A DNA stretch of 64,000 nt from Poriferisodalis sp022821985 (GCF_965219595.1 NZ_OZ244781.1:3410001-3474000), one strand, 5' to 3'. Positions 32,461 through 42,732 are shown, numbered from the stretch's first letter. Numbers and translations: made by a program. Notes: a model not told the origin generated them from the sequence alone.

Positions 32461-33308
32461 TGCTGCGGCGAGCCCAGCGGGCCGGTGATCCTTGTGATTG
32501 CGAACGATTGGGTGCCGGTGGCCAGCAGTCCCCCGTCGGACGCATAGATACGAACGATGCCGTTGCCGATGGCGTTGTGCACGGCGTCCGATTCGATGTC
32601 GAGGAGCACCCATTCGCTCTCGGCCTCGCCGGAGATCCGCACCGTGTTGTCGAGGCTGGATCCCCTGAACCCGGCATCGAGACTGACACGCATGCCGCTC
32701 GGCAGCAGGTCGGCCAGCGCCGTCAAGCCCGGTCCTGTCGATGCAAGCGTGCCGTCGAGGCGTGCCCAGTACCGCACGTGGCGCTCGCCCGGCTGCTGTC
32801 CGGCGAGCCGGATGTCTGCGTGGTCGGTGAACGAGCGGCCTTCGATCGACGTTGGGCCGCGGGGCTCGCATGATTCCGGCTGCGGCACGTCCGGGGCGGT
32901 TGTCCATGTCTGATCGATGCCCAGCTGCCGGCCGCCGAGCGACACGAGCGCACGCAGAATCACCCGTCCATCGGCGGCATCGGTGATCTCGGCGGACGCC
33001 TGGGTCATCCGGTTGCCGCTGGCGCCGATGTCGAGTGCGACGGCCGCGCATCCGCCCACCGGCATCCGCGCCAGGTACTGGGCCGATGCAGCAGCCATCG
33101 GCCGGCCGGTGACGCTCTCGAGCGCTGCCACGGCAGCCGCGAGCGCACACCCGCCATGCAATGTGCCGGTGGCGCCGGCCACGTCGTAGGTGACCGGCAG
33201 CAGCCAGCGCAGCTCTTCGGCCGTCGGCTGGAGGCCGAAGAACTCGATCACCTCGCCGACGTGCGGGTCCTGCGGCGCAGCGTCGCTCGTGGCAGCCTCG
33301 GCGCTCAC
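32457..33308 (-). CDS. Thioesterase-family protein (double hot-dog)
   Basis: A 283-residue protein with two hot-dog halves. The N-half has LHGGCALAAAVAALE and AQYLARMPVGG, as in PaaI/TesB-like thioesterases. The C-half carries FTDHADIRLAG and WARLDGTLAS. It is a tandem paralogue of the next upstream gene (same length, same motifs, roughly half the residues alike by eye). Coupled to menA by an ATGA overlap. It probably hydrolyses acyl-CoA, possibly DHNA-CoA given its neighbour, which is inference. Confidence 0.8.
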   Translation of the reverse strand: MSAEAATSDAAPQDPHVGEVIEFFGLQPTAEELRWLLPVTYDVAGATGTLHGGCALAAAVAALESVTGRPMAAASAQYLARMPVGGCAAVALDIGASGNRMTQASAEITDAADGRVILRALVSLGGRQLGIDQTWTTAPDVPQPESCEPRGPTSIEGRSFTDHADIRLAGQQPGERHVRYWARLDGTLASTGPGLTALADLLPSGMRVSLDAGFRGSSLDNTVRISGEAESEWVLLDIESDAVHNAIGNGIVRIYASDGGLLATGTQSFAITRITGPLGSPQQ

Positions 33309-33329
33309 GCAGCCGAAAGCTAGTGCTGC

Positions 33330-34181
33330 CTACAGCCGGAAGCCCTCCACCGGGCCAGCCACTCGCGCCACGGCGAACGACTGGTTCCCGCTGGCAAGCA
33401 GTTCGCCGCCGGGTGTGAACATGCGCACGACGCCATGGCCGACAGCGTTGTGGAAGCCGTCGGTCTCGATGTCAAGCAGCACCCATTCGCAGTCGGCATC
33501 GCCTGCGATGCGCACGGTGTTGTCGAGGCTCGCGCCCCGCCACTTGCGGCCGAGGCTGAGGTGCATCCCCGTTGCGAGCGTGTCCGCCAACGCAATCAGA
33601 CCTTGGCGGGTGGACGCCAGCGTGCCAGCGAGCCGCGCCCAGCAGAGGATCCTGCGATCGCCGGCGCTGTAGGGCGCAAACCGGATGTCGGCCTCTGTGC
33701 TGAACGATGGAACGGCGTTGTCCGGCACAGAACGGCGCGCCAGCTCCTCCGGCGCCGCAACATCCGGCGGCTGCACCCAGTCCTGGTCGATGCCGAGCCG
33801 CCGACCGCCCAGCGACAGCAGCGCTCGCATCAGCACGCTGCCGTCGCCTGCATCGGCGACCTGCGCGAGCACCTGGGTCATCTGCTTGCCGGCCGAACCG
33901 ATGTCGAACGTGATCTCTGCGCTGCCGCCGAGCGGGACACGGGACATGAACTGCGCCGAAGCCGAGGCAACCGGCCGTTCGCTCCATGTCTCGGCGGCGG
34001 CAGTGACCGCCGCAAGCGCGCAGCCGCCGTGCATCACACCGAGATAGTTGGCAACGTTCGGCGAGATGGGAAGGTGCCAGCGCAGCTCGTCGTCGGTGGC
34101 CTGCACGCCGAAGAACTCGACGACGTCTGCGAGCCGGTCGCCCGGCGACAGCGGCGCCGTGTCCCGTGTCTCTTGGGTCAC
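33330..34181 (-). CDS. Thioesterase-family protein (double hot-dog), paralogue
   Basis: A 283-residue paralogue of the gene at 32457. It has VVEFFGVQATDDELRW, MHGGCALAAVTAAAE, AQFMSRVPLGG, then STEADIRFAPYSAGD and WARLAGTLAS. 21 bp separates the two genes, so they arose by tandem duplication and are co-transcribed. Substrate unknown; the pair may form a heteromer. Confidence 0.8.
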   Translation of the reverse strand: MTQETRDTAPLSPGDRLADVVEFFGVQATDDELRWHLPISPNVANYLGVMHGGCALAAVTAAAETWSERPVASASAQFMSRVPLGGSAEITFDIGSAGKQMTQVLAQVADAGDGSVLMRALLSLGGRRLGIDQDWVQPPDVAAPEELARRSVPDNAVPSFSTEADIRFAPYSAGDRRILCWARLAGTLASTRQGLIALADTLATGMHLSLGRKWRGASLDNTVRIAGDADCEWVLLDIETDGFHNAVGHGVVRMFTPGGELLASGNQSFAVARVAGPVEGFRL

Positions 34182-34244
34182 CGCGCCGAAGCTAGACGAG
34201 CCTTCTGATGCATGGGCTCACGGCGCGCGCCGGCGCGCTTGGGC

Positions 34245-34841
34245 TCAACCCGCTGCCGCGGCCCACGGTGCAGATTGGCCAGCTTGGTAGTGGTCGGGCC
34301 GGATGCCGAAGGCTTCGATCATCCGATGCCAGCCGCTGCAGACGGCGAGCAGAGCTCCGAGCCGCAGGATCTGCTGCTCGTCGAAGTGTCGCTGCAGCCG
34401 CTCGTAATGCTCGGGCGGGATCTTCCCCGAGTGCTCATTGCCGGAGAGCCAGTCGGCCAGGGCGAGCGCAGCTTTCCAGCCGTCGTCGAGATCGGAGTTC
34501 TCGTAGTCGTCCAGCTTGGCCACGACCTCGTCGGTCAGCCCGGTGCGCACCAACGATGCGCTCTTGACCAGGCTTCAGTGGAAGCACTCGTTGCGGTTCG
34601 CCATGCGGATGCGGCACATCTCGAGCATGTGACGATCAAGCGCTCCGGGGTCTTCTTCGGGCGTGCCGCCATACACGGCGCCGACCCAGCCCAAGAACAT
34701 GTCCATCGTGGTCTCATCCGCAGCCAGCGTCCGGAACAGGTTGTCGTCGGTGTAGGCCTTCGCATACCACGTGTCCAAGCGGCGTTGCTGCTTGTCGTCC
34801 AGCTCGGTCACCTTTGGCAAGTAGCCGTGCTCATTCGCCAT
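34245..34841 (-). CDS. AhpD/CMD-like protein, predicted selenoprotein with CxxU motif
   Basis: Read through an in-frame TGA (34575-34577), the frame gives 198 residues. The first 88 end in RIRMANRNECFH, and after the TGA the sequence resumes as SLVKSASLVRTGLTDEVVA. Members of the carboxymuconolactone decarboxylase/AhpD family have N-x-C-x-x-C followed by a basic residue and GLT-E here, so residue 89 (TGA) falls exactly on the second cysteine, pairing with Cys86. A SECIS-like hairpin follows. AhpD-type proteins reduce peroxides with this pair. Start is the ATG at 34841 with a GAGGGGGA site. No selA, selB, selC or selD is in the window. The alternative is a nonsense mutation with two short pieces (34575-34841 and 34245-34553). 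Confidence 0.75.
34533..34569 (-). promoter_or_regulatory. SECIS-like hairpin after in-frame TGA
   Basis: Counting from the base after TGA on the minus strand, GGTCA (+6 to +10) pairs with TGACC (+38 to +42), and GCGCA (+14 to +18) pairs with TGCGC (+26 to +30). The seven-base apical loop TCGTTGG holds a GU at +21/+22. Bacterial SECIS elements place the apical G about 16-37 bases after UGA, so position and shape fit. Internal loops are 3 and 7 bases. Confidence 0.65.
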
Positions 34842-35020
34842 GACTCCCCCTCGACGGCCGTGGCTCGCTGGAATCGACGCTACCGCAACGTCCACCCCGG
34901 CGACCGATGGCAGCCCGGACGCGAAGTGCGTCGGCGGGCACGCAGATTCCGCTGCGCGCCTAATCTCGGCAATGTCAAGCGAAGCCACTGACGTGGCCGT
35001 ACAACGCGAGGGGGCGTCAC

Positions 35021-36112
35021 ATGAAGGCTGCTGTGCTCTGCGAACAGCCGGGCGATCTGGAGATCGAGGACTTGCGCATCGACGCGCCCGGACCGCAGGA
35101 GGTGCTCATCCAGACCGTGGGCGCTGGTCTGTGCCACAGCGACTTGCACTTCATGGAAGGCCTGTTCCGCACGCCTCTGCCCATGGTGATGGGCCACGAG
35201 TCGGCCGGCGTGGTGGAGGCCGTGGGCAGCGACGTGAGCTACGTGAAGCCCGGTGACCATGTGGTGGCGTGCCTGTCGATTTTCTGCGGCCAATGCCACC
35301 GCTGCCTGTCGGGCAACCCGCACCGCTGCACCAACATCCGGGCCACCTCGCGGGCCAAGGGCGCCGCAGCCCGACTGGAGCGTGACGACAGCACTGAGGT
35401 GGGCCAGATGGCTCGGCTCGGCGGCTTCGCCGAGCAGATGCTGGTGCATCAGAACGCCGTCGTGAAGGTGCGGCCGGACATGCCGCTCGACCGGGCATGC
35501 CTGATCGGCTGCGGCGTCACGACGGGCTTCGGTGCGGCGGTGAATACCGCAGGCGTCGGCGTGGGCAGCGTGGTGTGCGTGATCGGCTGCGGGGGTATCG
35601 GCCTGTCGGCCGTGCAAGGCGCCCGCGTGGCCGGCGCCGGTCGGATCATTGCAGTGGACATGACGGAGACGAAGCTCGAGACCGCCCGCCAGATGGGCGC
35701 CACCGACACCGTCAATGCCGCCGAGGTGGACGACGTGGTGACCGCCGTGAAGGACATGACCAAGGGCGGCGTGGAGTACAGCTTCGAAGCCATCGGCTTG
35801 GCCGAGACGGTGCAGCAGGCGTTCAACATGCTCGACATCGGCGGCACCGCCACCGTGATCGGCATGGTGCCGTCGAAAACCAAGGTCGAGCTGCGCGGCA
35901 TCGACTTCCTGTCTGAGAAGAAGCTGCAGGGCTCGATGATGGGCTCGAACCAGTTCCGCAGCGACATCCCGATGATGATCGACCTCTACCTCGATGGCCG
36001 CCTCATGCTCGATGAGATGATCTCGGCACGCATCGACCTCGAGCAGATCAACGAGGGTTACGGCTGGATGAAGGCCGGCGAATCCAACCGCACCGTCATC
36101 ACCTTCGACTGA
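35021..36112 (+). CDS. Zinc-dependent alcohol dehydrogenase (class III-like)
   Basis: A 363-residue MDR dehydrogenase. Catalytic zinc ligands are in GLCHSDLHF (Cys38) and GHES (about 58), with a later Cys in IGCGVTTGFGAAVNTA. The structural zinc site is CGQCHRCLSGNPHRC (89-103). The NAD-binding loop is IGCGGIGLSAVQGA, and VDMTETKLE gives the Asp for NAD over NADP. The GCGVTTGFGAA segment is typical of class III/NDMA-dependent actinobacterial enzymes. 179 bp from the divergent predicted selenoprotein. Confidence 0.93.
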   Translation: MKAAVLCEQPGDLEIEDLRIDAPGPQEVLIQTVGAGLCHSDLHFMEGLFRTPLPMVMGHESAGVVEAVGSDVSYVKPGDHVVACLSIFCGQCHRCLSGNPHRCTNIRATSRAKGAAARLERDDSTEVGQMARLGGFAEQMLVHQNAVVKVRPDMPLDRACLIGCGVTTGFGAAVNTAGVGVGSVVCVIGCGGIGLSAVQGARVAGAGRIIAVDMTETKLETARQMGATDTVNAAEVDDVVTAVKDMTKGGVEYSFEAIGLAETVQQAFNMLDIGGTATVIGMVPSKTKVELRGIDFLSEKKLQGSMMGSNQFRSDIPMMIDLYLDGRLMLDEMISARIDLEQINEGYGWMKAGESNRTVITFD

Positions 36113-36155
36113 GGTCGCTGCCGGCCCGCGAGCCTGCAGTCCTCGCCCGACTGCC

Positions 36156-37280
36156 ATGACGTCGGGTCCGCTGGCAACGCGGGCCGCTGAACGCATCACG
36201 ACGCTCGACGCCGTGCGCGGCGTGGCCGTGCTCGGCATCTTGACGATGAATGCCGTGGCATTCGGCCTGCCCGCCGCCGCCTACGCCAACCTCGATGCCG
36301 GCGGCTCGCGGACGGCGCTGGACTGGGTTGTCGGCGGCGCCGGAGAGATCTTCGCCGACCAGAAGTTCATGGGCCTGTTCTCGATGCTGTTCGGCGCAGG
36401 CGTAGTGCTGTTCGCCGAGCGGGCCGCGGCGAAGGGCAGGCGCAGCGTGCTGCTGAGCCTGTGGCGCAACGCGCTGCTGCTGGGCATCGGCATCGTGCAC
36501 CTGTCGTTCTGGGACGGCGACGTGCTGTTCGCCTACGCCTTGTGCGCGCCGGTCGTGCTCGCACTGCGACGCCTGCCCGTCAAGGTCCTGCTCGCACTGG
36601 GCGGCGGGTGCTACGTCGCAGTGGCAGTCGTCTCGTGGTTCGTGCAGTCGTCGCTGCGCAGCTTCTCCAGCGTGCTGATCGACTTCTGGATCTATGGCGA
36701 CTACTACGGCGTCATCGGGACGTGGTTCCTGACGGACTACTTCGGTCGAGCATTGGGGGCGATGCTCATCGGGGCGGCGCTCTACCGGACGGGTGTCATC
36801 GGCGGCAACCGGGCACCGTCGTTCTACCGCCGCATGGCCGCATGGGGCCTCGGCGCCGGGCTGCCGCTGTCAACTGCCGGATTCGCACTGATGGCCGCCA
36901 CGGGCTTTGATATCGACTGGGCCGTGGCGGGCACCATCCCCAACACGCTGGCCACGGTGCCGCTGTGCCTGGGCTACCTCAGCCTGATTGCGCTGTGGAA
37001 CTCGGCGAGCAACGGTGGCTTGCGGCGGCGCATCCGTGCTGCGGGACGCATGGCGCTCACCAACTACCTCACCCAGACAGCACTCGGCCTGCTTGTGCTG
37101 GGCGCTCTGCTGGACGATCTGAACCTGGGCCGCAGCGGCATCGCCGTGTTCGTGGTGGCCGTGTGGGTGGTGCGGCTGTGGTGGTCGAAGGCCTGGCTGG
37201 ACCGGTTCGCCTTCGGTCCCGTCGAATGGCTGTGGCGCTGCGCCACGTACCGCCGCTGGCAGCCGATACGCGCTCGCTAG
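36156..37280 (+). CDS. DUF418/YeiB-family membrane protein
   Basis: A 374-residue polytopic membrane protein, about ten hydrophobic segments. It starts with TLDAVRGVAVLGILTMNAV, the signature first helix of YeiB/DUF418 proteins, and has FSMLFGAGVVLF and, in the C-terminal DUF418 domain, AAGRMALTNYLTQTALG. The family is related to acyltransferase-3 membrane proteins and its role is unknown. It begins 43 bp after the alcohol dehydrogenase. Confidence 0.87.
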   Translation: MTSGPLATRAAERITTLDAVRGVAVLGILTMNAVAFGLPAAAYANLDAGGSRTALDWVVGGAGEIFADQKFMGLFSMLFGAGVVLFAERAAAKGRRSVLLSLWRNALLLGIGIVHLSFWDGDVLFAYALCAPVVLALRRLPVKVLLALGGGCYVAVAVVSWFVQSSLRSFSSVLIDFWIYGDYYGVIGTWFLTDYFGRALGAMLIGAALYRTGVIGGNRAPSFYRRMAAWGLGAGLPLSTAGFALMAATGFDIDWAVAGTIPNTLATVPLCLGYLSLIALWNSASNGGLRRRIRAAGRMALTNYLTQTALGLLVLGALLDDLNLGRSGIAVFVVAVWVVRLWWSKAWLDRFAFGPVEWLWRCATYRRWQPIRAR

Positions 37281-37322
37281 CGAACAGGCCGCACAAACGC
37301 AGCCCGTCAACCGCTATCTCGA

Positions 37323-38234
37323 CTACGGCAGGATCGGCGTTGCTTCCATGTAGCCCGGTTCGAGGAACTCGACGTTCGGCGTGACCCGGGCCAGCTCGGC
37401 GGCAATGGACGTCGTGTCGGTCGGCACCGAGAAGCCCGGCAGCCAGTTGTCGTGGTGCCCCAGGATGACCTTGCGGGGCCGCAGCAGGTCGGCCTGGCGG
37501 CCGATGAACTGCGCCAGCGAGCCCTGGATGGGCTCACCGTCGATGTTGCCGCGGCCGGCCGCCGCGAGGATCGCCACGTCGGGGCGCAGGTCGCGCATCA
37601 CGCCCGACCAGTGACCCGAGGTGTCCTGGAACAGCACCGAGCCGTCCGGCGCCTCCACCAGGAACAGCAGCGCTCCCCCGTCGCCCCGGTCGCTGTGACC
37701 GGCGGCCGACGCAGCGATGTGCGCGCTGGTGTCGGCATCGACTTCCGTCGCCAAGTACTTCATCAGCTCGGCGAACTTCTGCTGCTGCTCCTGCCAGGTC
37801 ACGCCGAGGTCGCCCAGGCAGACGTGGTCGGGCTGGTCCATCTGGGTGTGCGACCAGACGCAGGAGTGCTGGCTCGGATACACCGACACCCGCACGCCAG
37901 CTCCGCGGTCTCCCCGAGCGAGATCCACCGTCTCGCCGCCGGCCACGCAGATCATCCGCTCTTCGGGCACTCCGGCCTCGGCCATCACCCGCACCGACTC
38001 GTAGGACGCGACGAGTGTGGCGTCGGTGTTGGCCACGATGCGCTCCGCCCCGTAGAGGTGATCGAAGTGCGAATGGCCCACCAGCACCCAGTCCGCTTCG
38101 GTGACATCGTCAGCGGTCAGGCCCGGGCCCACGGCGTTGTCGGCCCGGTCGATGTAGGCATCGAGAAAGATCACCAGGCCGGCCGTGCGCAGCCGGAACG
38201 TTGCGCACCCGTACCAGTCGAGCGTCGTAGCCAT
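37323..38234 (-). CDS. MBL-fold metal-dependent hydrolase (UlaG-like)
   Basis: A 303-residue metallo-beta-lactamase-fold protein. The metal motif is VGHSHFDHLYGAE, with later ligands in DTSGHW and VILGHHDNW. It resembles UlaG-type lactonases or beta-lactamase-domain proteins of actinobacteria. Convergent with the DUF418 gene. Substrate unknown. Confidence 0.85.
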   Translation of the reverse strand: MATTLDWYGCATFRLRTAGLVIFLDAYIDRADNAVGPGLTADDVTEADWVLVGHSHFDHLYGAERIVANTDATLVASYESVRVMAEAGVPEERMICVAGGETVDLARGDRGAGVRVSVYPSQHSCVWSHTQMDQPDHVCLGDLGVTWQEQQQKFAELMKYLATEVDADTSAHIAASAAGHSDRGDGGALLFLVEAPDGSVLFQDTSGHWSGVMRDLRPDVAILAAAGRGNIDGEPIQGSLAQFIGRQADLLRPRKVILGHHDNWLPGFSVPTDTTSIAAELARVTPNVEFLEPGYMEATPILP

Positions 38235-38244
38235 GCCGGGGACC

Positions 38245-38508
38245 CTACTCGTCCGCTGGCGGCGGCTCCGTTGCTGGCCCCGATGAGTCGCCGAGACGGG
38301 CGAAGAGGGCCTCCAAGCGCGCGACGCGTTCGCGCACCAGCACGATCTCCTCGGACTGATGGTCGATGCGACCGGCGAGATGGAACGTGATCGTCAAGCC
38401 CGTACCCAAGACCGTGACAAGCACGGTGACGACGATGCTTGCAGCTGCCACCAGCAGCACCCACGCGTCAACCACGATCGGAGTGGCGGCGAGGACCCCG
38501 GCGATCAT
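38245..38508 (-). CDS. Small membrane protein with C-terminal coiled coil
   Basis: An 87-residue protein from the ATG at 38508. A long hydrophobic stretch (about residues 10-40, TPIVVDAWVLLVAAASIVVTV) is followed by a heptad-like helix (EEIVLVRERVARLEALFARLG) and an acidic/proline tail. A longer TTG-started form to 38559 is possible. Ten bases upstream of the MBL gene, so the two are likely co-transcribed. No family recognised. Confidence 0.55.
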   Translation of the reverse strand: MIAGVLAATPIVVDAWVLLVAAASIVVTVLVTVLGTGLTITFHLAGRIDHQSEEIVLVRERVARLEALFARLGDSSGPATEPPPADE

Positions 38509-38588
38509 GGCTTCACCATAGAACGCTTGCTGCTGGACATCGCGCCGGATTTTCGACAACCACGAGCGTCGGGCACACTGGCGAAGCT

Positions 38589-39443
38589 ATGGGCGGCATC
38601 CGCGCGGCGACGCACGACACGGAGGTCGCGCACCGTGCGGCGTGGACACGCCGCTGTGCGGCACTGACGCTGCTGGCAATGGCGCCGCTTGCAGCAGGCT
38701 GCGCGGCGTCTGAAGGAGACGCCGATGCGGCCGACCGCTCCAGCGCATCCGTCAGCGGCGCGACGCTCGAAGGCAGCCTGCATGTCCTGGTCGCCGCATC
38801 CTTGTTGCCGGTCACCGAAGCAATCGCCGCGAGCTTCGAGCGGCAGCATCCCGCAGTCGAGGTGCAGATCTCGGGCGCCGGCAGTTCGGCACTGCGCGAG
38901 CAGGTACTCGCCGGTGCGCCAGCAGATGTCTTCATCCCGGCGGACCCGAGTCATGTACGCACGATCCGCAACGGAGTCGGCATCGACGGCCAACCCGTCG
39001 TTGTGGCACGCAACTCGCTCGTGCTCGCCGTGCCCGTCGGCAACAATGCCGGCGTCGATTCGCTCGCCGACCTGTCCCGGCCCGATCTGTTGATCGGGCT
39101 GTGCGCGTCAGAGGTGCCGTGTGGTGCACATGCTCGAGCCGGGTTGTCGGGCATGCAGATTGAGCCTGCCCCAGACACCGAAGAGCCCAATGTCCGCGCG
39201 CTGGCCACCAAGCTGGGTGCAGGAGAACTCGACGCTGCAGTTGTGTACGCCAGCGATGTGATCGCCGAATCCGATCGCATCACGAGCCTGGGCTGGCCCA
39301 GCGGGCAACAGCCGGAGGTGACATATGAAGCGGCTGTTCTGGCAGATGCCCCCAACGGCGCGGCAGCCGGTGCGTTTATCGCTTACCTGCAGACGGACAC
39401 AGCACGCGGCGCATTCGCCGATTTCGGATTCGCAACGCCATGA
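38589..39443 (+). CDS. modA: Molybdate ABC transporter substrate-binding lipoprotein
   Basis: A 284-residue periplasmic-type binding protein anchored by a lipobox (LAAGC near residue 37). It has VLVAASLLPVTEAIAASFE, the oxyanion-binding GAGSSALREQVLAGAPADVFIP, and a C-terminal AYLQTDTARGAFADFGF. Start is the ATG at 38589. modB overlaps its stop. Molybdate (or tungstate) is the expected ligand. No ModE or molybdenum-cofactor gene is nearby. Confidence 0.94.
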   Translation: MGGIRAATHDTEVAHRAAWTRRCAALTLLAMAPLAAGCAASEGDADAADRSSASVSGATLEGSLHVLVAASLLPVTEAIAASFERQHPAVEVQISGAGSSALREQVLAGAPADVFIPADPSHVRTIRNGVGIDGQPVVVARNSLVLAVPVGNNAGVDSLADLSRPDLLIGLCASEVPCGAHARAGLSGMQIEPAPDTEEPNVRALATKLGAGELDAAVVYASDVIAESDRITSLGWPSGQQPEVTYEAAVLADAPNGAAAGAFIAYLQTDTARGAFADFGFATP

Positions 39444-40275
39444 CCGACGCATCGACCGCAACTCCTAGGAGCGACGACAGCGGCGCGCGGCGGACGGCGC
39501 GTGACCTGCCGCCTTGGCCGGTCGCGCTGCTCGCCTGTATCGGCGTCGTGCTGTTCGCACTGCCACTCGTGGGCCTTGTTGCGCGTGCGCCCTGGACAGG
39601 GCTGTGGACGCACCTGTCGAGCCGGTTCGTGGTGGATGCTGCCGTGCTCTCTGTGGTGTCCTCGATCGCTGCTGCTGCGGTGGCCGCGCTGGTCGGCGTG
39701 CCGCTGGCATGGGTGCTGGCGCGGGTGTCATTCCCGGGCCGCTCGGCGATACGGGCGCTGGTGACGCTGCCGATGGTGCTGCCGCCTGTCGTGGGCGGCG
39801 CCGCGCTGCTGTTCGCGCTCGGGCGTCGGGGCGTGGTCGGCGGGCCGCTGCATGACGCCACCGGCCTGCTGCTGCCGTACTCGATCTGGGGCGTCATCCT
39901 GGCGAACGCCTTTGTGGCCACCCCGCTTGTGATCCTGACGGTCGAGGGTGCCCTGAGGAATCTCGACCGTCGCTACGAGCACGCAGCCGCCACGCTGGGT
40001 GCCTCGCGGCTGCGGGTGCTGTGGCGGGTGACGCTGCCGATGATCGGGCCCGCGCTGGGCGTCGCGGTGGTCGTGGCGTGGGCGCGAGCCCTCGGCGAGT
40101 TCGGCGCGACCGTCACGTTTGCAGGCAGTCTCGGCGGGCGCACCCAGACGCTGCCGCTGGCGGTGTTTGTGGCGCTGGAGTCGAACCGGGATGCGGCGGT
40201 GGCTATCAGCCTGGTGCTTGTCGCACTGTCGCTGGGTTTGTTGATCGCCCTGCGGGACCGCTGGTGGCCGAGCCG

Positions 40276-40279
<4 letters not shown>
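39440..40279 (+). CDS. modB: Molybdate ABC transporter permease
   Basis: A 279-residue permease with about five to six membrane segments. The EAA-like loop that contacts the ATPase is YEHAAATLGASRLRVLWRV, followed by ARALGEFGATVTFAG, which is highly typical of ModB. ATGA overlap with modA and with modC. Confidence 0.95.
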
Positions 40280-41454
<1,175 letters not shown>

Positions 41455-41502
41455 TCAGCCGGAGCGGCTGACTGTGCCCATCGCTCAGCCGGAGCGGCTG
41501 AC
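41455..41502. repeat. Duplicated stem-loop sequence between modC and the epimerase
   Basis: Two identical 18-bp copies (41455-41472 and 41485-41502), 30 bp apart. Each is itself a hairpin, TCAGCCG-GAG-CGGCTGA. The second copy encodes the last residues and stop of the minus-strand epimerase; the first lies beyond it, right after the modC stop. It could act as a bidirectional terminator, though no T-run follows. Confidence 0.7.
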
Positions 41503-42639
41503 GGAAGTCCACCCCTTGCCGGCGCCGGGCCGGTCGTCGAATTCGGCGGCGTAGCGATCGAAGAAACCCGGGTCGGCCGCAGCCGCAGCAGCGGCGATGT
41601 CGTCGCGGGCGATGGCGGCCTGCCAAGCGTCCATCAGCCGATCCTCGGCCTCGTAGTCGAAGCGATCCACGATCGAACGCTCCATGGCACCCCCGGGCTC
41701 TGGGTGGTTCTCTTCACGAGCGAGCCAACGTGCGGTGTCCGTCAACCCCTCCACCGGATCCACGACATCGCGATACCCGAGCTGGTAGATCGCCTTGTCG
41801 CAGTTGATGACGCGGTGGTGGGGCGTGCTGCGCTGCGTGAGATGGTGCGACACGGCTGCGTGCTCCCACGGGATCGACACGATCTCGAAGCTGTGGTCGA
41901 GCGCCGCAGCAATGATCTCCACCCACTGCAGCAGCGTGGGAGTCCACTCGTCAGACACGTTGTATGCCTCACCGGACGACCGTGCGCCGGCATCGACCGC
42001 GGCCAGCACCATCGCTGCGGCATTGCGGGCGTCCGCAGACGCCTGCAATGTCACGCCACCGTCGGGCAGCACGATGCGAGTACGGCCATCGAGCACGCGG
42101 CGCACGATCTTCCACTCGCGCGGGCTGATCTGCCCGGGGCCGTAAATCCACGGGTAGCGCAGGTGCGATGCCGTGGGGTGCTCGCGGAACACGACGAGCT
42201 CCGTGTTGGCGATCTGGCGAACCTTGTTGTTGACGCGGAACTCAGGCGGCTCATCGGAAACCAGACGATCGTGCTCGCGCGTCGGCACCCGCATGCCAGC
42301 GGGCCACAGTGCATCGGCGTCGCCCCAGCCGCTGTAGACGGGAAAGCCACCGATGCTCACGAACTTGGACACGCGGCCGGCCATCACTCGCGCGATCTCG
42401 CGCAGCCGGCCGTACATGACCACTGACAGGTCATACGTGGCCGATCCGATGGCGGCAGCGAACCGGTCGGCATCGAACGGGTCCGTGTGGATGTGCTCGA
42501 CCAGATCGGTGATCTCGTCGACCTCATGGCGTCCCGTGTGCAGGATCGTCACCCGGTAGCCGCGCTCCAGCAAGCCCTTCACCACGTGGGGCCCAGTCGG
42601 ACCGGTGCCGCCCACCACCAAGGCTGTCTGCTCGCTCAC
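41485..42639 (-). CDS. NAD-dependent epimerase/reductase (extended SDR)
   Basis: A 384-residue extended short-chain dehydrogenase. It has the cofactor loop VVGGTGPTGPHVV, LERGYRVTILHTGR (Arg suggests NADP), a serine in VSIGGFPVYSG and a substrate-side LRYPWIYGPGQ. The usual YxxxK is not obvious; VNNKVRQIAN may contain the lysine. Its C-terminus (about residues 300-384) contains EAEDRLMDAWQAAI and ends with VSRSG. Start is the GTG at 42639. Possibly an isoprenoid, sugar or steroid epimerase/reductase. Confidence 0.83.
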   Translation of the reverse strand: MSEQTALVVGGTGPTGPHVVKGLLERGYRVTILHTGRHEVDEITDLVEHIHTDPFDADRFAAAIGSATYDLSVVMYGRLREIARVMAGRVSKFVSIGGFPVYSGWGDADALWPAGMRVPTREHDRLVSDEPPEFRVNNKVRQIANTELVVFREHPTASHLRYPWIYGPGQISPREWKIVRRVLDGRTRIVLPDGGVTLQASADARNAAAMVLAAVDAGARSSGEAYNVSDEWTPTLLQWVEIIAAALDHSFEIVSIPWEHAAVSHHLTQRSTPHHRVINCDKAIYQLGYRDVVDPVEGLTDTARWLAREENHPEPGGAMERSIVDRFDYEAEDRLMDAWQAAIARDDIAAAAAAADPGFFDRYAAEFDDRPGAGKGWTSVSRSG

Positions 42640-42732
42640 GCCCTCTGAATCTACGACGGGTGCCGGTGAAGCTGACCTCATTCGCCGGTACGCTCCCGCA
42701 ACGATGAGCGCGAGCGTCAGCGGAACCGGGTC

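Noticed and set aside
34245..34553. Separate 102-residue gene starting at GTG 34553
   Set aside because: It is in the same frame as the upstream piece and starts in the middle of the conserved helix; one read-through gene explains both better.
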